Origin: Lophium mytilinum | Lineage: Eukaryota; Ascomycota; Dothideomycetes; Mytilinidiales; Mytilinidiaceae | Direction: 5' to 3' | Assembly (NCBI GenBank): GCA_010093605.1 | Contig: MU004187.1 | Coordinates: 2,100,830-2,164,829, forward strand | DNA: 64,000 nt | In this document: one piece after another, positions 11,070 to 20,535 of the stretch | Numbering within the stretch: position 1 is the stretch's first letter | Layout of the letters: every line of letters starts with the position of its first letter | Program-made: the position numbers and the translations under genes | The notes under the pieces: generated by a model | Told to the model about the DNA's origin: nothing | Seen by the model: only the letters and a program-made list of their open reading frames with translations | The model's database searches: none

Positions 11070-12826
11070 ATGGAAACGACACAGCAATTCAAAAGTTAGC
11101 ATCCTTCCAATCTCGACTACATATACCTAAACACTAATTCTTCCAATCCAGCAACCAACCACCCCGTCCCCTCCCCCGACTCCCGCCACATCGCATCCCT
11201 AAACGGCGCCCGCCTCCAAATCCGCTGCACCACTACCCTCGACCTTGTGCGCAGCTTTCCCCTCCCCACCGATTTCAATCCACGCGGTGCCCTCATCCGC
11301 TGGGCACCCGTCGCCCCTCGCAATGACAGAAAAACCTCCACAATTTCGCGCCGTGTGCTTGTCGCCGACGACGACGGCGCGCGCGTTTGGGACTTGAACG
11401 ATGAAAAATGGAGCGCCGTAATCAGTAACGGCAGCGGAGGCATGGGAAAGATTGCGCACGCGGAGTTTGGGCGAGACGGGGAAGAGGTGCTGCTGTGGAA
11501 TGACTTCGGAGCTAAAGTCACCGTGTGGTGTCTCAAGACGGGACGCAGTGTCGAGATCAAGGATCCAAAGTTTGTGGGATGGAGAGGGTGTGCAAGCAGG
11601 CTGACATCTGGGGGAGAGGGTGAGGGGGTGGGCGTAATGGCGCTTTTGAGTAGGCCGGCTGGTCAGGATGTGGTTACGCTGCATGCGCCCAGGACGTATT
11701 TCGTGGTCAAGACGGTTGCGGTGCCGAGTGTGGATGCGCAGGGAATTAAGTGGAGTCCGGACGGGAGGTGGTTTGTGATGTGGGATGCTGCGAGCGCGGG
11801 GTATAAGCTGTTTGTGTACACCGCGGACGGGCATCTATATAGGATGTACGGTGGGGAGCTGGCGGAGGGCGATGTGTGCGGGCTAGGAGTCAGGGGCGTA
11901 GAGTGGACGCCTGACGGGAAGTACTTAGCGGTCGCTGGCTGGGATAAGAGGGTTACGCTTCTGAGTACAAGAACTGTGAGTTCGGCTTCGTATCTATCAA
12001 ATTTGGAGTCCAAGAAGACTGATGACAACAGTTCTCACCCGTCGTATTCCTCGACCACACACCTTCGATTCATATAAGCACTGGTACTGTGTGGACCGAA
12101 ATGGTCTCCGCCCTCTCTTCACGAAGCTACGCTGTTACAGCGCAACCGGTCTCCCCTCCCAAGGTTGCCTCACCACCAAACGACCCTAAGCTTGGAATAT
12201 CGTTAACAACATCCAACGCTGATGGCACAATGATGGCTACGCGAGATGAGTCCACGCCCACAACGGTTTGGATATGGGATCTTAGCCAACTTGCGCCAAA
12301 AACCGTCATAATACAACATGCTCCCGTCAAAAATCTCCTTTGGCATCCTACAAGGCCAGACCTCCTGCTCATTCAATGCACACAAGACGATTCGATAATA
12401 TATCTCTGGTCCGCATCTGGCGATGGGCCAGAAATCATCACCTTAGGCCTCCAAAAACCCTCAGGAACCGCTCCAGCCCGGCTAGAAGCTCGCTGGCTCA
12501 ACACTCCCAGCGACAAGAAACCGACACTACTATACGGACACTCTCAAGGCTACATTCTCCTCTGGCCGAATGGCCGAGACCCGATCTTACGGTTCGAACG
12601 CGACAGAGACGAGAGGGAGAGTACGCCCACCGGAGACGACGATAGTGAGGACTCGCTATACGACATCCTAACCGGGCGGACTCCGATACCGAGGCTAGAT
12701 GATACCATGAGCAATTACGAGAATGACGACGACGATGACGATACTGGGAGGTTGGAGGATACGTTTCGAGAGAAAAAGAAAAGGGGGGGAGGTATGGATG
12801 ATTCCGGGTTGGATGAAATGTTTTGA
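11070..12826 (+). CDS. WD-repeat protein, WRAP73/Wdr8 type
   Basis: Model: exons 11070-11094, 11152-11975 and 12032-12826, 547 aa. In other organisms Wdr8/WRAP73 is a microtubule-organising-centre or centrosome protein that works with Msd1/SSX2IP-like anchors; a spindle-pole-body role here is by analogy. Two blocks of WD40 blades: the first includes VWDLNDEKW, IKWSPDGRWFVMWD and VEWTPDGKYLAVAGWDKRV; the second includes MATRDESTPTTVWIWDLSQL and HAPVKNLLWHPTRPDLLLIQ, the latter pair closely matching the human protein's LATRNDN...VWVWD block. The C terminus is acidic (run of seven Asp near residue 515) then basic. The first coding exon has only 25 nt. Confidence 0.85.
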
Positions 12827-12865
12827 ATGCTGGTGGCTCTTGAACATGTCGGTCTTTTTGGCGTA

Positions 12866-12978
12866 TTTGGGGCTGCCACTGCTTGGAGTACTTCAACAAG
12901 TTTCCAGATAGCCCAAAGCAATCTTATTGGTGTCTCTAAGATTGTATTGAAGCACCCCAAACAGCGGCAGACAGGTGT
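12866..12978. mobile_element. MITE-like non-autonomous element, copy 1
   Basis: About 113 bp with imperfect terminal inverted repeats: left CTGCCACTGCTTGGAGTACT (from 12873), right GCACCCCAAACAGCGGCAGA onward to 12978. The right end matches 30 of 32 positions at 43233-43264, and the internal GTTTCCAGATAGCCCAAAGC resembles the interior of that copy. No coding capacity. It starts 40 bp after the WRAP73-type stop codon, so it may lie in its 3' UTR. No clear target-site duplication seen. Confidence 0.6.
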
Positions 12979-12998
12979 ATGCCCCACATGGAGACGTC

Positions 12999-13035
12999 GG
13001 TGATCCGGAGCGGTGGCAGGTGATTCGGAGCGGTG
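12999..13035 (+). promoter_or_regulatory. Duplicated 17-bp GGTGATYCGGAGCGGTG element
   Basis: Two copies at 12999-13015 and 13019-13035, 20-bp period, differing at one base (C/T), about 10 bp before a TATA-like box and roughly 430 bp before the PAP2 start. Each has two CGG triplets in direct orientation (CGGAGCGG), a pattern some Zn2Cys6 regulators bind. Function is inferred. Confidence 0.4.
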
Positions 13036-13044
13036 TAACCTGAG

Positions 13045-13052
13045 TATATAAG
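13045..13052 (+). promoter_or_regulatory. TATA-box-like TATATAAG
   Basis: Lies directly downstream of the duplicated element. If used, transcription would start near 13080 and leave a 5' leader of about 390 nt containing an upstream open frame that overlaps the PAP2 start. Confidence 0.4.
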
Positions 13053-13464
13053 AGGCCTACCTGACGCCTCTACACCCTTCCTTCTACACTCAACTTTTTC
13101 TAAAGCTCATTGGCGACACTCTGACGGCGCTGAACAAGTGGCAAAGACAGCGTCGTCGCCACCCCAACTCCATGGCACTTTCTCCATCTATTTGGCACTG
13201 AGTCGTTCTCCACGCTCTTACCAGTGCCCGACATGCCCGGCATGGCTTTCCTCATGTCTTCACCGCTGCTTTCCACACCTCTTCACCACGTCATGCCTTC
13301 CTCAACTCTTTCAACAGGTGTCAAAACACTTCCCTCCGTGGGCTGGCTCCGACTCTTCTTCCACATCAGCCATCCAACATCATCAATCCGCACCCATACT
13401 CTCATCACTATCCTGTTAGCCTTCAAATCACTCCATACCGGCGTCAATCCTTCCGCACTCCATA

Positions 13465-14539
13465 ATGAGTGATAGCACCCTCGCCACCGTCAACAACCGC
13501 GCAGATGTCGAGGCCGGAAAGCCCGAATCCGGCTTCTTCCCGGACTGGCCAGGATTCCGTCACTTCTTCCGCAACTCACCACTGCACGCCGCCATAGAAA
13601 TGTGGACTGTCTGGCTTGTAGGCGCCGTGTCCCTTTATCTATTTCTTCAACCTCCAGCCTTCCTACGGCCGCCGCTTTTTCAAGTATATCCAGACGGAAC
13701 GGTCCCAGGTGACATTACCGTCCCTTATACTCCCGAAATCATCTCGACCATTGCGTCCGCCGGCATCGCGACGGGTGTCCCCCTCCTGGTGATAGTTCTC
13801 GTTGAATTCACCTGGATTCGAAGCTTTCGTAGCTTGATGGCTGCTGTACGTACCCCCTTTGCGTTACTCTTCATACGTCACGTCCCTTTCTTACTGACAA
13901 TGCGTATAGATACGGGGACTCCAAATGGCCCTACTCTACACCACTTTCGCCACTGTTGTGATCAAGACGACTTTTGGTAGCCTTCGCCCACACTTCGTCG
14001 ACGTCTGCGCCCCTCTGCCTCCTCTAAGTGGGACTGGTTTTGACAAAGACTGGTATAACGCCACAGTCTGTACCGGAAACGACGCTTCGCGTATCCGAGA
14101 TGCCCAGCAATCATTCCCGTCAGGACACGCATCGAGCGCTTTCGCTGCCGCGACGTACCTCATTCTGTGGCTTAATGCAGTCTTGAAAGTCTATGGCCCC
14201 TACCAAACGCCCGAGTGGAAGTTCCTCGCACTCCTAGGACCACTGCTCGGCGCCACCCTGATTGCACTGAGCAAAGTGGCTGATAGCTACCACCACGCGT
14301 CGGATGTTGTTGCTGGTGCCGCCATTGGGACCATTATCGCACTAGTGGCGTACCGGGGTGCACATGCGAGTATTTTTGACTGGAGGTACGCATCTTCCAC
14401 TCTTTTTCCAGCTTTGGTGGTTGCTAATACTGCTTGTTCGCGAAGATACAACCACATGCCGCTGAGCCCGAGCAAGCCTTTCGACTACGAGACCGACTAC
14501 GTCGACGTCCGCGACCTCCGCTTTGGAACCTCAGCGTGA
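13465..14539 (+). CDS. PAP2-family lipid phosphate phosphatase (DPP1-like)
   Basis: Model: exons 13465-13845, 13910-14385 and 14446-14539, 316 aa. Integral membrane enzyme expected to dephosphorylate phosphatidate or diacylglycerol pyrophosphate. The three motifs are present: KTTFGSLRP (146-154), SFPSGH (195-200) and SKx5Hx3D (248-259, His255). In motif three the usual Arg is Lys249, a conservative change that may alter activity. About six hydrophobic segments are seen. Intron 1 has donor GTACGT; intron 2 is 60 nt and stop-free, so retention would also give an in-frame protein. An upstream open frame (in-frame ATG near 13233) ends across the start codon and may restrict translation. Confidence 0.85.
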
Positions 14540-14754
14540 TTCTCCGGCCTAAATGGAAGATGATCGAGTTGGAGGGTCGGAAGCGTGGTGTTCTGGATGG
14601 CTATTGTTCCTTTTTCTCACCAGGCGCCGTGATGATCGCCTTTCCGTTTCCTAGTTCAAAGACCTCGATGAAGGCGCCTTAATGCTCAGACCGTACCCAT
14701 TTTTTCCTCAACATTAGACTTTGCGTGACCACATCAGGGAATACTTATAACGGT

Positions 14755-15040
14755 GATGGCCCCCTCTATGTCGTTAAATATGTAACAATGCCTAGACTTG
14801 TAACGTAAGTGTAAGTAATCTCTAGATGTAATGGCCCCCTCTACGTCGTTGAATATGTGAACAATGCCCACAATTACTACGTAAGTGTAAGTAACCTCTG
14901 CATGCAATGGGCCCTCTACGTGGTTAAATATGTAAACAATTCCTAGACTTGCAATATAAGTGTAAGTAACCACTGCACGTAACGGCCCCCTCTACGTAGT
15001 TGATTGTATAAACAATACCTACCGAAGCTAGCACGTTCTT
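14755..15040. repeat. Tandem repeat, four units of 75-76 bp
   Basis: Units begin near 14755, 14831, 14907 and 14982. Each carries GGCCCCCTCTACGT, then an ATATGTAAACAAT-like stretch, then GTAAGTGTAAGTAA. Units differ by scattered substitutions. No coding potential. It lies about 215 bp downstream of the PAP2 stop codon. Confidence 0.8.
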
Positions 15041-15071
15041 ATTTTAGGTAGGTGTCTACCAGTTCTTGCTT

Positions 15072-15475
15072 GCTCAACGCCACCGTCAGGGGTGCCCCCA
15101 TTAGCAAGTGCCAACTACGCCAAAAGGTAGTCGAAAACTCCGTTCCGTCAGGGGCGCCCCCACTGTGAGGTGTTTGGCACCGTCTGAAGTCCTCTGGCGC
15201 TGCCAACATTGGGAGATAGGATGTCAAAATTCAGGAGGTTCAGATCGTATTGCGTTGACGTGGGTGGGTCCAGTGTATGTTTGCTGCCGTCTGAAGGCCT
15301 CTAAAGGTGCGAAAAATTGCCGACTTCATCAAATGATAGTTCAATTTCTATTACATTGACCTTCACATTGGGCACACAGGCACGAGTGTTTGCTCGCTCA
15401 ACACCACTGTAAGGGTGGCCCCCATTAGCAAGTGCCGACTACGCCAAAAGGTAGTCTAAATCTCGTTTCCTTGGC
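15072..15475. repeat. Decayed repeat block (families B and C)
   Basis: Family B: a segment of about 70 bp at 15072-15142 recurs at 15390-15462, sharing CCCCCATTAGCAAGTGCC and ACTACGCCAAAAGGTAGTC. Family C: TTTGGCACCGTCTGAAGTCC (15170) and TTTGCTGCCGTCTGAAGGCC (15280), related to 24930-25165. Most differences are transitions. No open frame; probably relics of non-autonomous elements. Confidence 0.6.
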
Positions 15476-15480
15476 CAACA

Positions 15481-18400
15481 CTACTGTACGCGGACCTTCG
15501 AAGTGACATCCCTAACCCGCTCTCCCCTGAAGAACACGCTGACTACCAGCGCCGGGAACGTAATCTCAATCTCATACTCAACGAGATACCAAATCCCCTG
15601 ATCATTCCTAAACTTCCGAAACTCGGCATCCGGATTTCTTCTCGTGAAATCCGTTCTGATCTCCGCGGCACACTGGACGATACATTGCTGAGAGCCTTGA
15701 GGGTAATACAAGTATGGATTCGGTGTGCCCCACTCAAGCGTCGGCAACCCGCGATCGTCCTCGAACAGGTAGATTTTCCCGGACGGGTCCAGCGTCAGGT
15801 TTGCATCAGCTGCCCACAGCTTATCCACCAGCACGAACGGGTCGACGTGGTCGAACTTGACCATTTTGGACGTCGGAATGCGTATTTTGTGGCCTGATTG
15901 GAGTGGCGCGCCGGCACTGAGTACTATGCAGACACAGTTGTTGCAGCGGTCTTGGTCGGGGCACCTCATTCGGAAGCGTTCGGGGTGCACGCCGGGGATG
16001 AAAAAGTCGGCGACCGAGAGGTAGTAGCTCTGCTGAGAGTATGCGCTGGCTTTCGGCAGGATGTCGGAGCTGAAGTTAGTCAGTCTGTCTGTGAGTCCGG
16101 CAGTGACCAGGCCCTTGACGACCGTTGCTTCGCTATCCATCGGTCGCACAACGGTGCAATAGTTCCGTGGCATACGCTTTTTGATTTGCTGGAAGAGGTA
16201 CTCGTTGGCCCCGAAAGAGCCGCAAATTAGCACGTACTGTTGTTGAAAACTTAGATAGTCGCTGACAGAGAGGGCTTGGACTTGTACGTTACCTGCAGAT
16301 TGATGTTGCATGCTTGGACGGCGATGACTTGATTATTGATCAACTCTAAAATCCTCTCGATGACAGGAGTGAAGCATCCCAGTATCTCTTCGTTGGTGAA
16401 CGTCATGTATCCATCATCGATGTCTGCTTCCACATAGTCGCGCTCGATCCCGACGTCGGTCGCCCACTTCTGGCCATTGTTCCTAAAATCGTCCCTGATA
16501 CGGCTATCGAACTCTATGATGCTCTTTGCGTACACCCTGCCTGCAGTTTTAGATCCATCTGGCAATTTCATTTTACGGACCTTGCTTCGCAGGATGTTGG
16601 CGAAGTTGCGATCCACCGCGGTATGTCTAGATGAAATATGTGTTAATAAACGGCTTGTGCTGCTAGGGTCGATTTACTCACCCGCAAGCATCACCACTAC
16701 TGCCCGTACATTTCCGGACCTTGAAAGGAGAATTGCTGCGCACTTCGAGCGCAACAAGGTCCACAAAACTCTTACCGCAATCTACGATCAATATTCCGTC
16801 GTGATTCTTCGAATCGAGTAGCCCGGATCTGGTACAATAATGTGCTGACGCTTCCGGGCCTGGGATGAGAGTCACTCGGGGATCGTGAACATCTTGCACG
16901 TATCCAGCCTGTACGATAGCTTTCTTGAAAGCCGTTTTTGCACCTTCTGTCCATATTGGAGGATGAGAAAAGTAGTATCGAACGATTGATGCATCGTTAG
17001 GAATTCGTGGACCGAGCGATTTCATTAAGGCGACCAGAGCGGCTTCGCGCAGGCGGGAAAGATAGTCGCCGACTAGATCTACAGCCGACTTTCCAGCTGG
17101 AAGGGGCGGTAAGGATTTGGCGTCGAGGTACGGATTTCCACCTTCCAGCTGCATATACACGTGTAACCATTCTGCTTTAGTTGTTCCAATTTTGGGCTGT
17201 CCATTTGGGCCGAGAGCGTCGGCAGTGTCCAAGCCCCAACCTACAACATTCGAGGAAATATCGTAATATATTGACGATGGAACCCTGGGCTATTGATTCG
17301 TTAGCTAAAATGTGCTAGACAACAAGGAAGCCGTCAGAGCCTACTTTCGTAATTAACCCAGCTCCTGGCCATTCCGTTATGATGTCTTCTCTAGCTTCAG
17401 TGTCAGTTGCATATGCAAAAGCAACCGACGAGTGCGTGGCCCCAAAGTCGATACCAATTATCAAGTGGGCGTTTGACTTGGCTGACGAGCTTTGATAAAT
17501 CTGTGGAGCCGATGCAGGTTGATTTGAAGTCGTGCTTCCGTCATTCTTTGTGACCCAAGGCATCGCCGCTGGCGCTACTACCTGCGATACTGGTGAAGGT
17601 CGATTCGATGACGCGTTCCGGTCGTTCTTTGTGACCCACTGTATTGGTGACTTGATGGGTGACGGCAGCTGTGAGGAGTTTGGCGAAGCGGTACCCGGCG
17701 AATAATGCGATGCAGGTCGCGTAGATGGCCGAGGATCATTGGGCTGGCTCAAGAGGAAATCTGCGGCCAGTTCCTCGTTCTTGTCGAAATTGAAATAAGC
17801 CTGGATCACGGGATCTAGCTCGAAACCGAGGCCACGTAGCTAGAGATATTAGAGATCAAAAAGAGTAAGAAAGGGAATAGTGAACTGACTCGCTCGATGG
17901 CGACCCGTTCCTCTTCTGTCACACTGATGGTGTGTGATCCAGGAGGGAGCTCGGCGACCTCGTCGATATCTTCAGCAAGAAGCTGGAGGAATTGCTCTGG
18001 GTTAGCGGCAATGAGTTTTGCCAGCTGAGGGTTTACGGTGGCTGTTTGCTGCAGAATCGGCTCTAACATATGGGGCTGTTGCTGAACAACTCGACAAAAC
18101 TGCTGGAAGTGAGGATCGCTGCGGAGGAACTCGATGCTGCTACCACCAAGCGCTTGAGAAGTCGTAGAACCAGCCTCGAATGGATTTACAGGGTTTTTTG
18201 AGAGCACGGCCGACGGAGTATTTGTAGCGGATGGCGAACGTGTATGTGAATTGTATGGATTATTGATGTGAGGATTAGGAGATGACGATGGTGTTGAAGC
18301 GGATGGCGATCGTACATGGGGGCTGCTTGGATTTAGGTAAGGATTAGTAGAAGACGATGGCTTTCGGGACTGGATCTGTGCAGGGTTTGAACTGCCAAAA

Positions 18401-20210
18401 GGCGTAAGGGATGAGCTAGGCTGCTTATATCCTGGTCGGGCAGGCTGAGATTGAACTGATCTGGCTGGTGAGGGTTGACGAGGAGGAGGAGATGTTGGCC
18501 CTGTTGATCTTATAGATGTTGAATCTGGGGTGTGAACGGTACCGTCCCAGCGCTTTCCGGGGGACTCTGCAAGGGGACTATTTGCGGGAGGTAGCCCTAG
18601 ACGGCTGCGGAGAGGATTTCCCGGCTCCTGGACTGACGGAACCAGGAAGTTTCCTGCTGCACTGGTCGTGTCAGAAACAATGTCCTCGTGGACTAGATCG
18701 CGCAAAGGCCTTGCTAAGTATTGGAGAAACCCAGCGTCAACCTCGACGTCGTACTTTGCAGGTAAGAAGCCACGGCAGCCCTCAGCTTCAGCCATGTCAC
18801 CCTTTCTTTCGTGAATGAGCGCGAGAAGTGCCATGGATTCGTGAAATGGTGCACTTTCTTTGCCCCCAAGCCTCCGTCTCCCCATCAGCGCCTTCTTACA
18901 GTATCGGATAGCGGCATCATGTGCGTCGCCTTGAAGCTTTAGAAGAGCTAAGGCATGGAGACCGTCATATGCCAGCGGCTCCTTGACCTTTTTAAGGGTA
19001 GTGAGGCTAGCAAGAACATTTTCGGCATCTCTCCATCGCGCTTGTTTGCCGTACGCGTATGCTTGCATCAACCTGATTTTGGAGACCCCACCTGGCAAGT
19101 CGTCTGTTGAACGGCTCACGACTTTGCATAGGAATCTCTCGGCATTCGGATAGTCTCCGGCTGTGAAACTTGATATAGCGAGGTCATTGAAGTTCTTCAC
19201 AAAGTCTCTCTCCATATCGGAGTCCGGATCGGAGTCTTCTAGCTCGACATCTTCGGTCGTACCGCTAACTGATTCATTGGCTTCTGTGCCTTCTTCTTCG
19301 ATTGTAGGAGGAGGTATCCAGTTTTCAATGCGCTGGGCCTGATCATCGCTCAAAGGATCGCCGTAAACAGAACCGCCCCATATCGTACCCTCGCCTACAA
19401 CTGTGCTGGCACTGGAATGGAATGATTCTGCAACACGAACGAATTGTCTCAAGTTGCGTGAGATGCGTTCGTTATCCTCTTGCACGTCGGAAGATGGCGG
19501 CTCGGAAGAATCGTTTCGAGACCTAACCGCAACTTCTACTCTGCCAATTTGGGTTTTAAGATCACCAAGAACCCGGGACATTGATTCTTGGGACGAGCCG
19601 CTTCTTAGCAACAAGAGTCTAGAATGATGTGAGCACTCCCCGAATGAAAATATACGCATACATATGAGACGACGGCAATCAAAGAGCTTACACGTTGATC
19701 ATTTGGAAGGCGGATTGCATTGCACTGTTATGGGAATGTACCTGCTGCCGGAAGGCCGTGATATCTTTCATCATCATGTTCAACTTTATCGACATTGTCG
19801 GCTTCCGGAGGAACCCTCTCCCCAGGAAGCTGGTCTTCTGCACCTCTACGAGCCGCTTGTCCAATTTCCCTAGCGTAATCTGGCAGTCGTCCAGCGACCC
19901 TCGGACTGTGATCCATAGATCCCGATCTCCAGTTTTCTGAGTAGTCGCAAGAAGCGGATTCTGCTTCCAGGAGTGGCCGACTGCATTGAGGGCGCGTTGA
20001 AGACCATTTATCTCTTCGCATAGGCCAGCTACACTATCGTCTACGCCTCGGGCATCGTCTATGAAGGTGTAAAGTATCCCTGAGACCTTTTCACTGCGAA
20101 TCAGTCTGACGCTCGATACGCTGGACACTCCAGCACCTCGGGTGGGTACTGACCTTGATACAGAGGCCAGCGATGCCTGCGGCGGACGATGCAATGGACA
20201 AGGGATCCAT
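15481..20210 (-). CDS. Chimeric protein: STAND N-terminal domain, TPR-like region, Rad23-type XPC-binding + UBA, Hsp70-like ATPase
   Basis: Model: complement(15481-16236, 16293-16626, 16682-17289, 17345-17839, 17890-19618, 19692-20086, 20154-20210), 1457 aa. Residues 1 to about 190: fungal STAND N-terminal domain, opening MDPLSIASSAAGIAGLCIK. About 286-435: TPR-like helices (FTAGDYPNAERFL). About 480-640: Ser/Pro linker. About 646-700: Rad23 XPC-binding domain (FLRSDPHFQQF, NPQLAKLIAANPEQFLQLL). About 716-760: Rad23-type UBA (EERVAIERLRGLGF, VIQAYFNFDKNEELAADFLL). Two WVTKND motifs lie near 794 and 821. About 853-1300: Hsp70-like ATPase (IGIDFGATHSSVAF; YVLICGSFGANEYLF). The phosphate-2 loop reads DCGKSFVDL (from 1062) where this fungal family usually has DCGGGTVDL, so ATP hydrolysis may be impaired. 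No ubiquitin-like domain or NACHT/NB-ARC is present. Exon 3 is one 1729-nt frame covering TPR to UBA start; exon 4 covers UBA end to ATPase start. The whole-protein role is unknown. Confidence 0.85.
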
Positions 20211-20535
20211 CGCAGCATTTTACCGGCAAAGCTTCTGGCGGAGGACAAGTTGTCCATGAAGTGACTGCGAGAGCCGCCTTCCACGGGCGCCATGAGGGGC
20301 GCTTCCAGATCGCGAGGCTGAGTTCTCGGTTGTCTTCTGCATTTCGAGTTAGGATAGTTCTAAACCTTGGAAGCTGGGATATTCACGTGATGCTGCTCTA
20401 CGGCATACTCCATGAGTTCCCCCGCTGCAGCATCCCGTACCAACGCGTCTTGCATCGCGTTCTTGGAAACTTTTCTACAGCACGCCCGAGATACTCAATC
20501 TCTGGGCACTCAACCTCTTATTGTCCCCGTTCGCG
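20211..20535. promoter_or_regulatory. Shared divergent promoter region, chimera gene / RDH54
   Basis: 325 bp separate the two start codons, so both promoters and 5' UTRs must lie here. I saw no clear TATA box. The arrangement allows co-regulation; that is inference. Confidence 0.5.

Noticed and set aside
17281-17350. Exon 4/5 junction of the chimera using donor GTTAAT and acceptor CCCAG
   Set aside because: It would remove four residues expected in the WPGAG...VP stretch. Donor GTAGGC with acceptor CAATAG keeps phase and aligns with the family.
17815-19659. Treating the 17815-19659 frame as a separate gene starting MRIFSFGEC
   Set aside because: The first 14 residues are intron sequence; the upstream STAND-N exon joins in frame at 19618, and the frame continues through a GTCAGT intron that restores an intact UBA domain.
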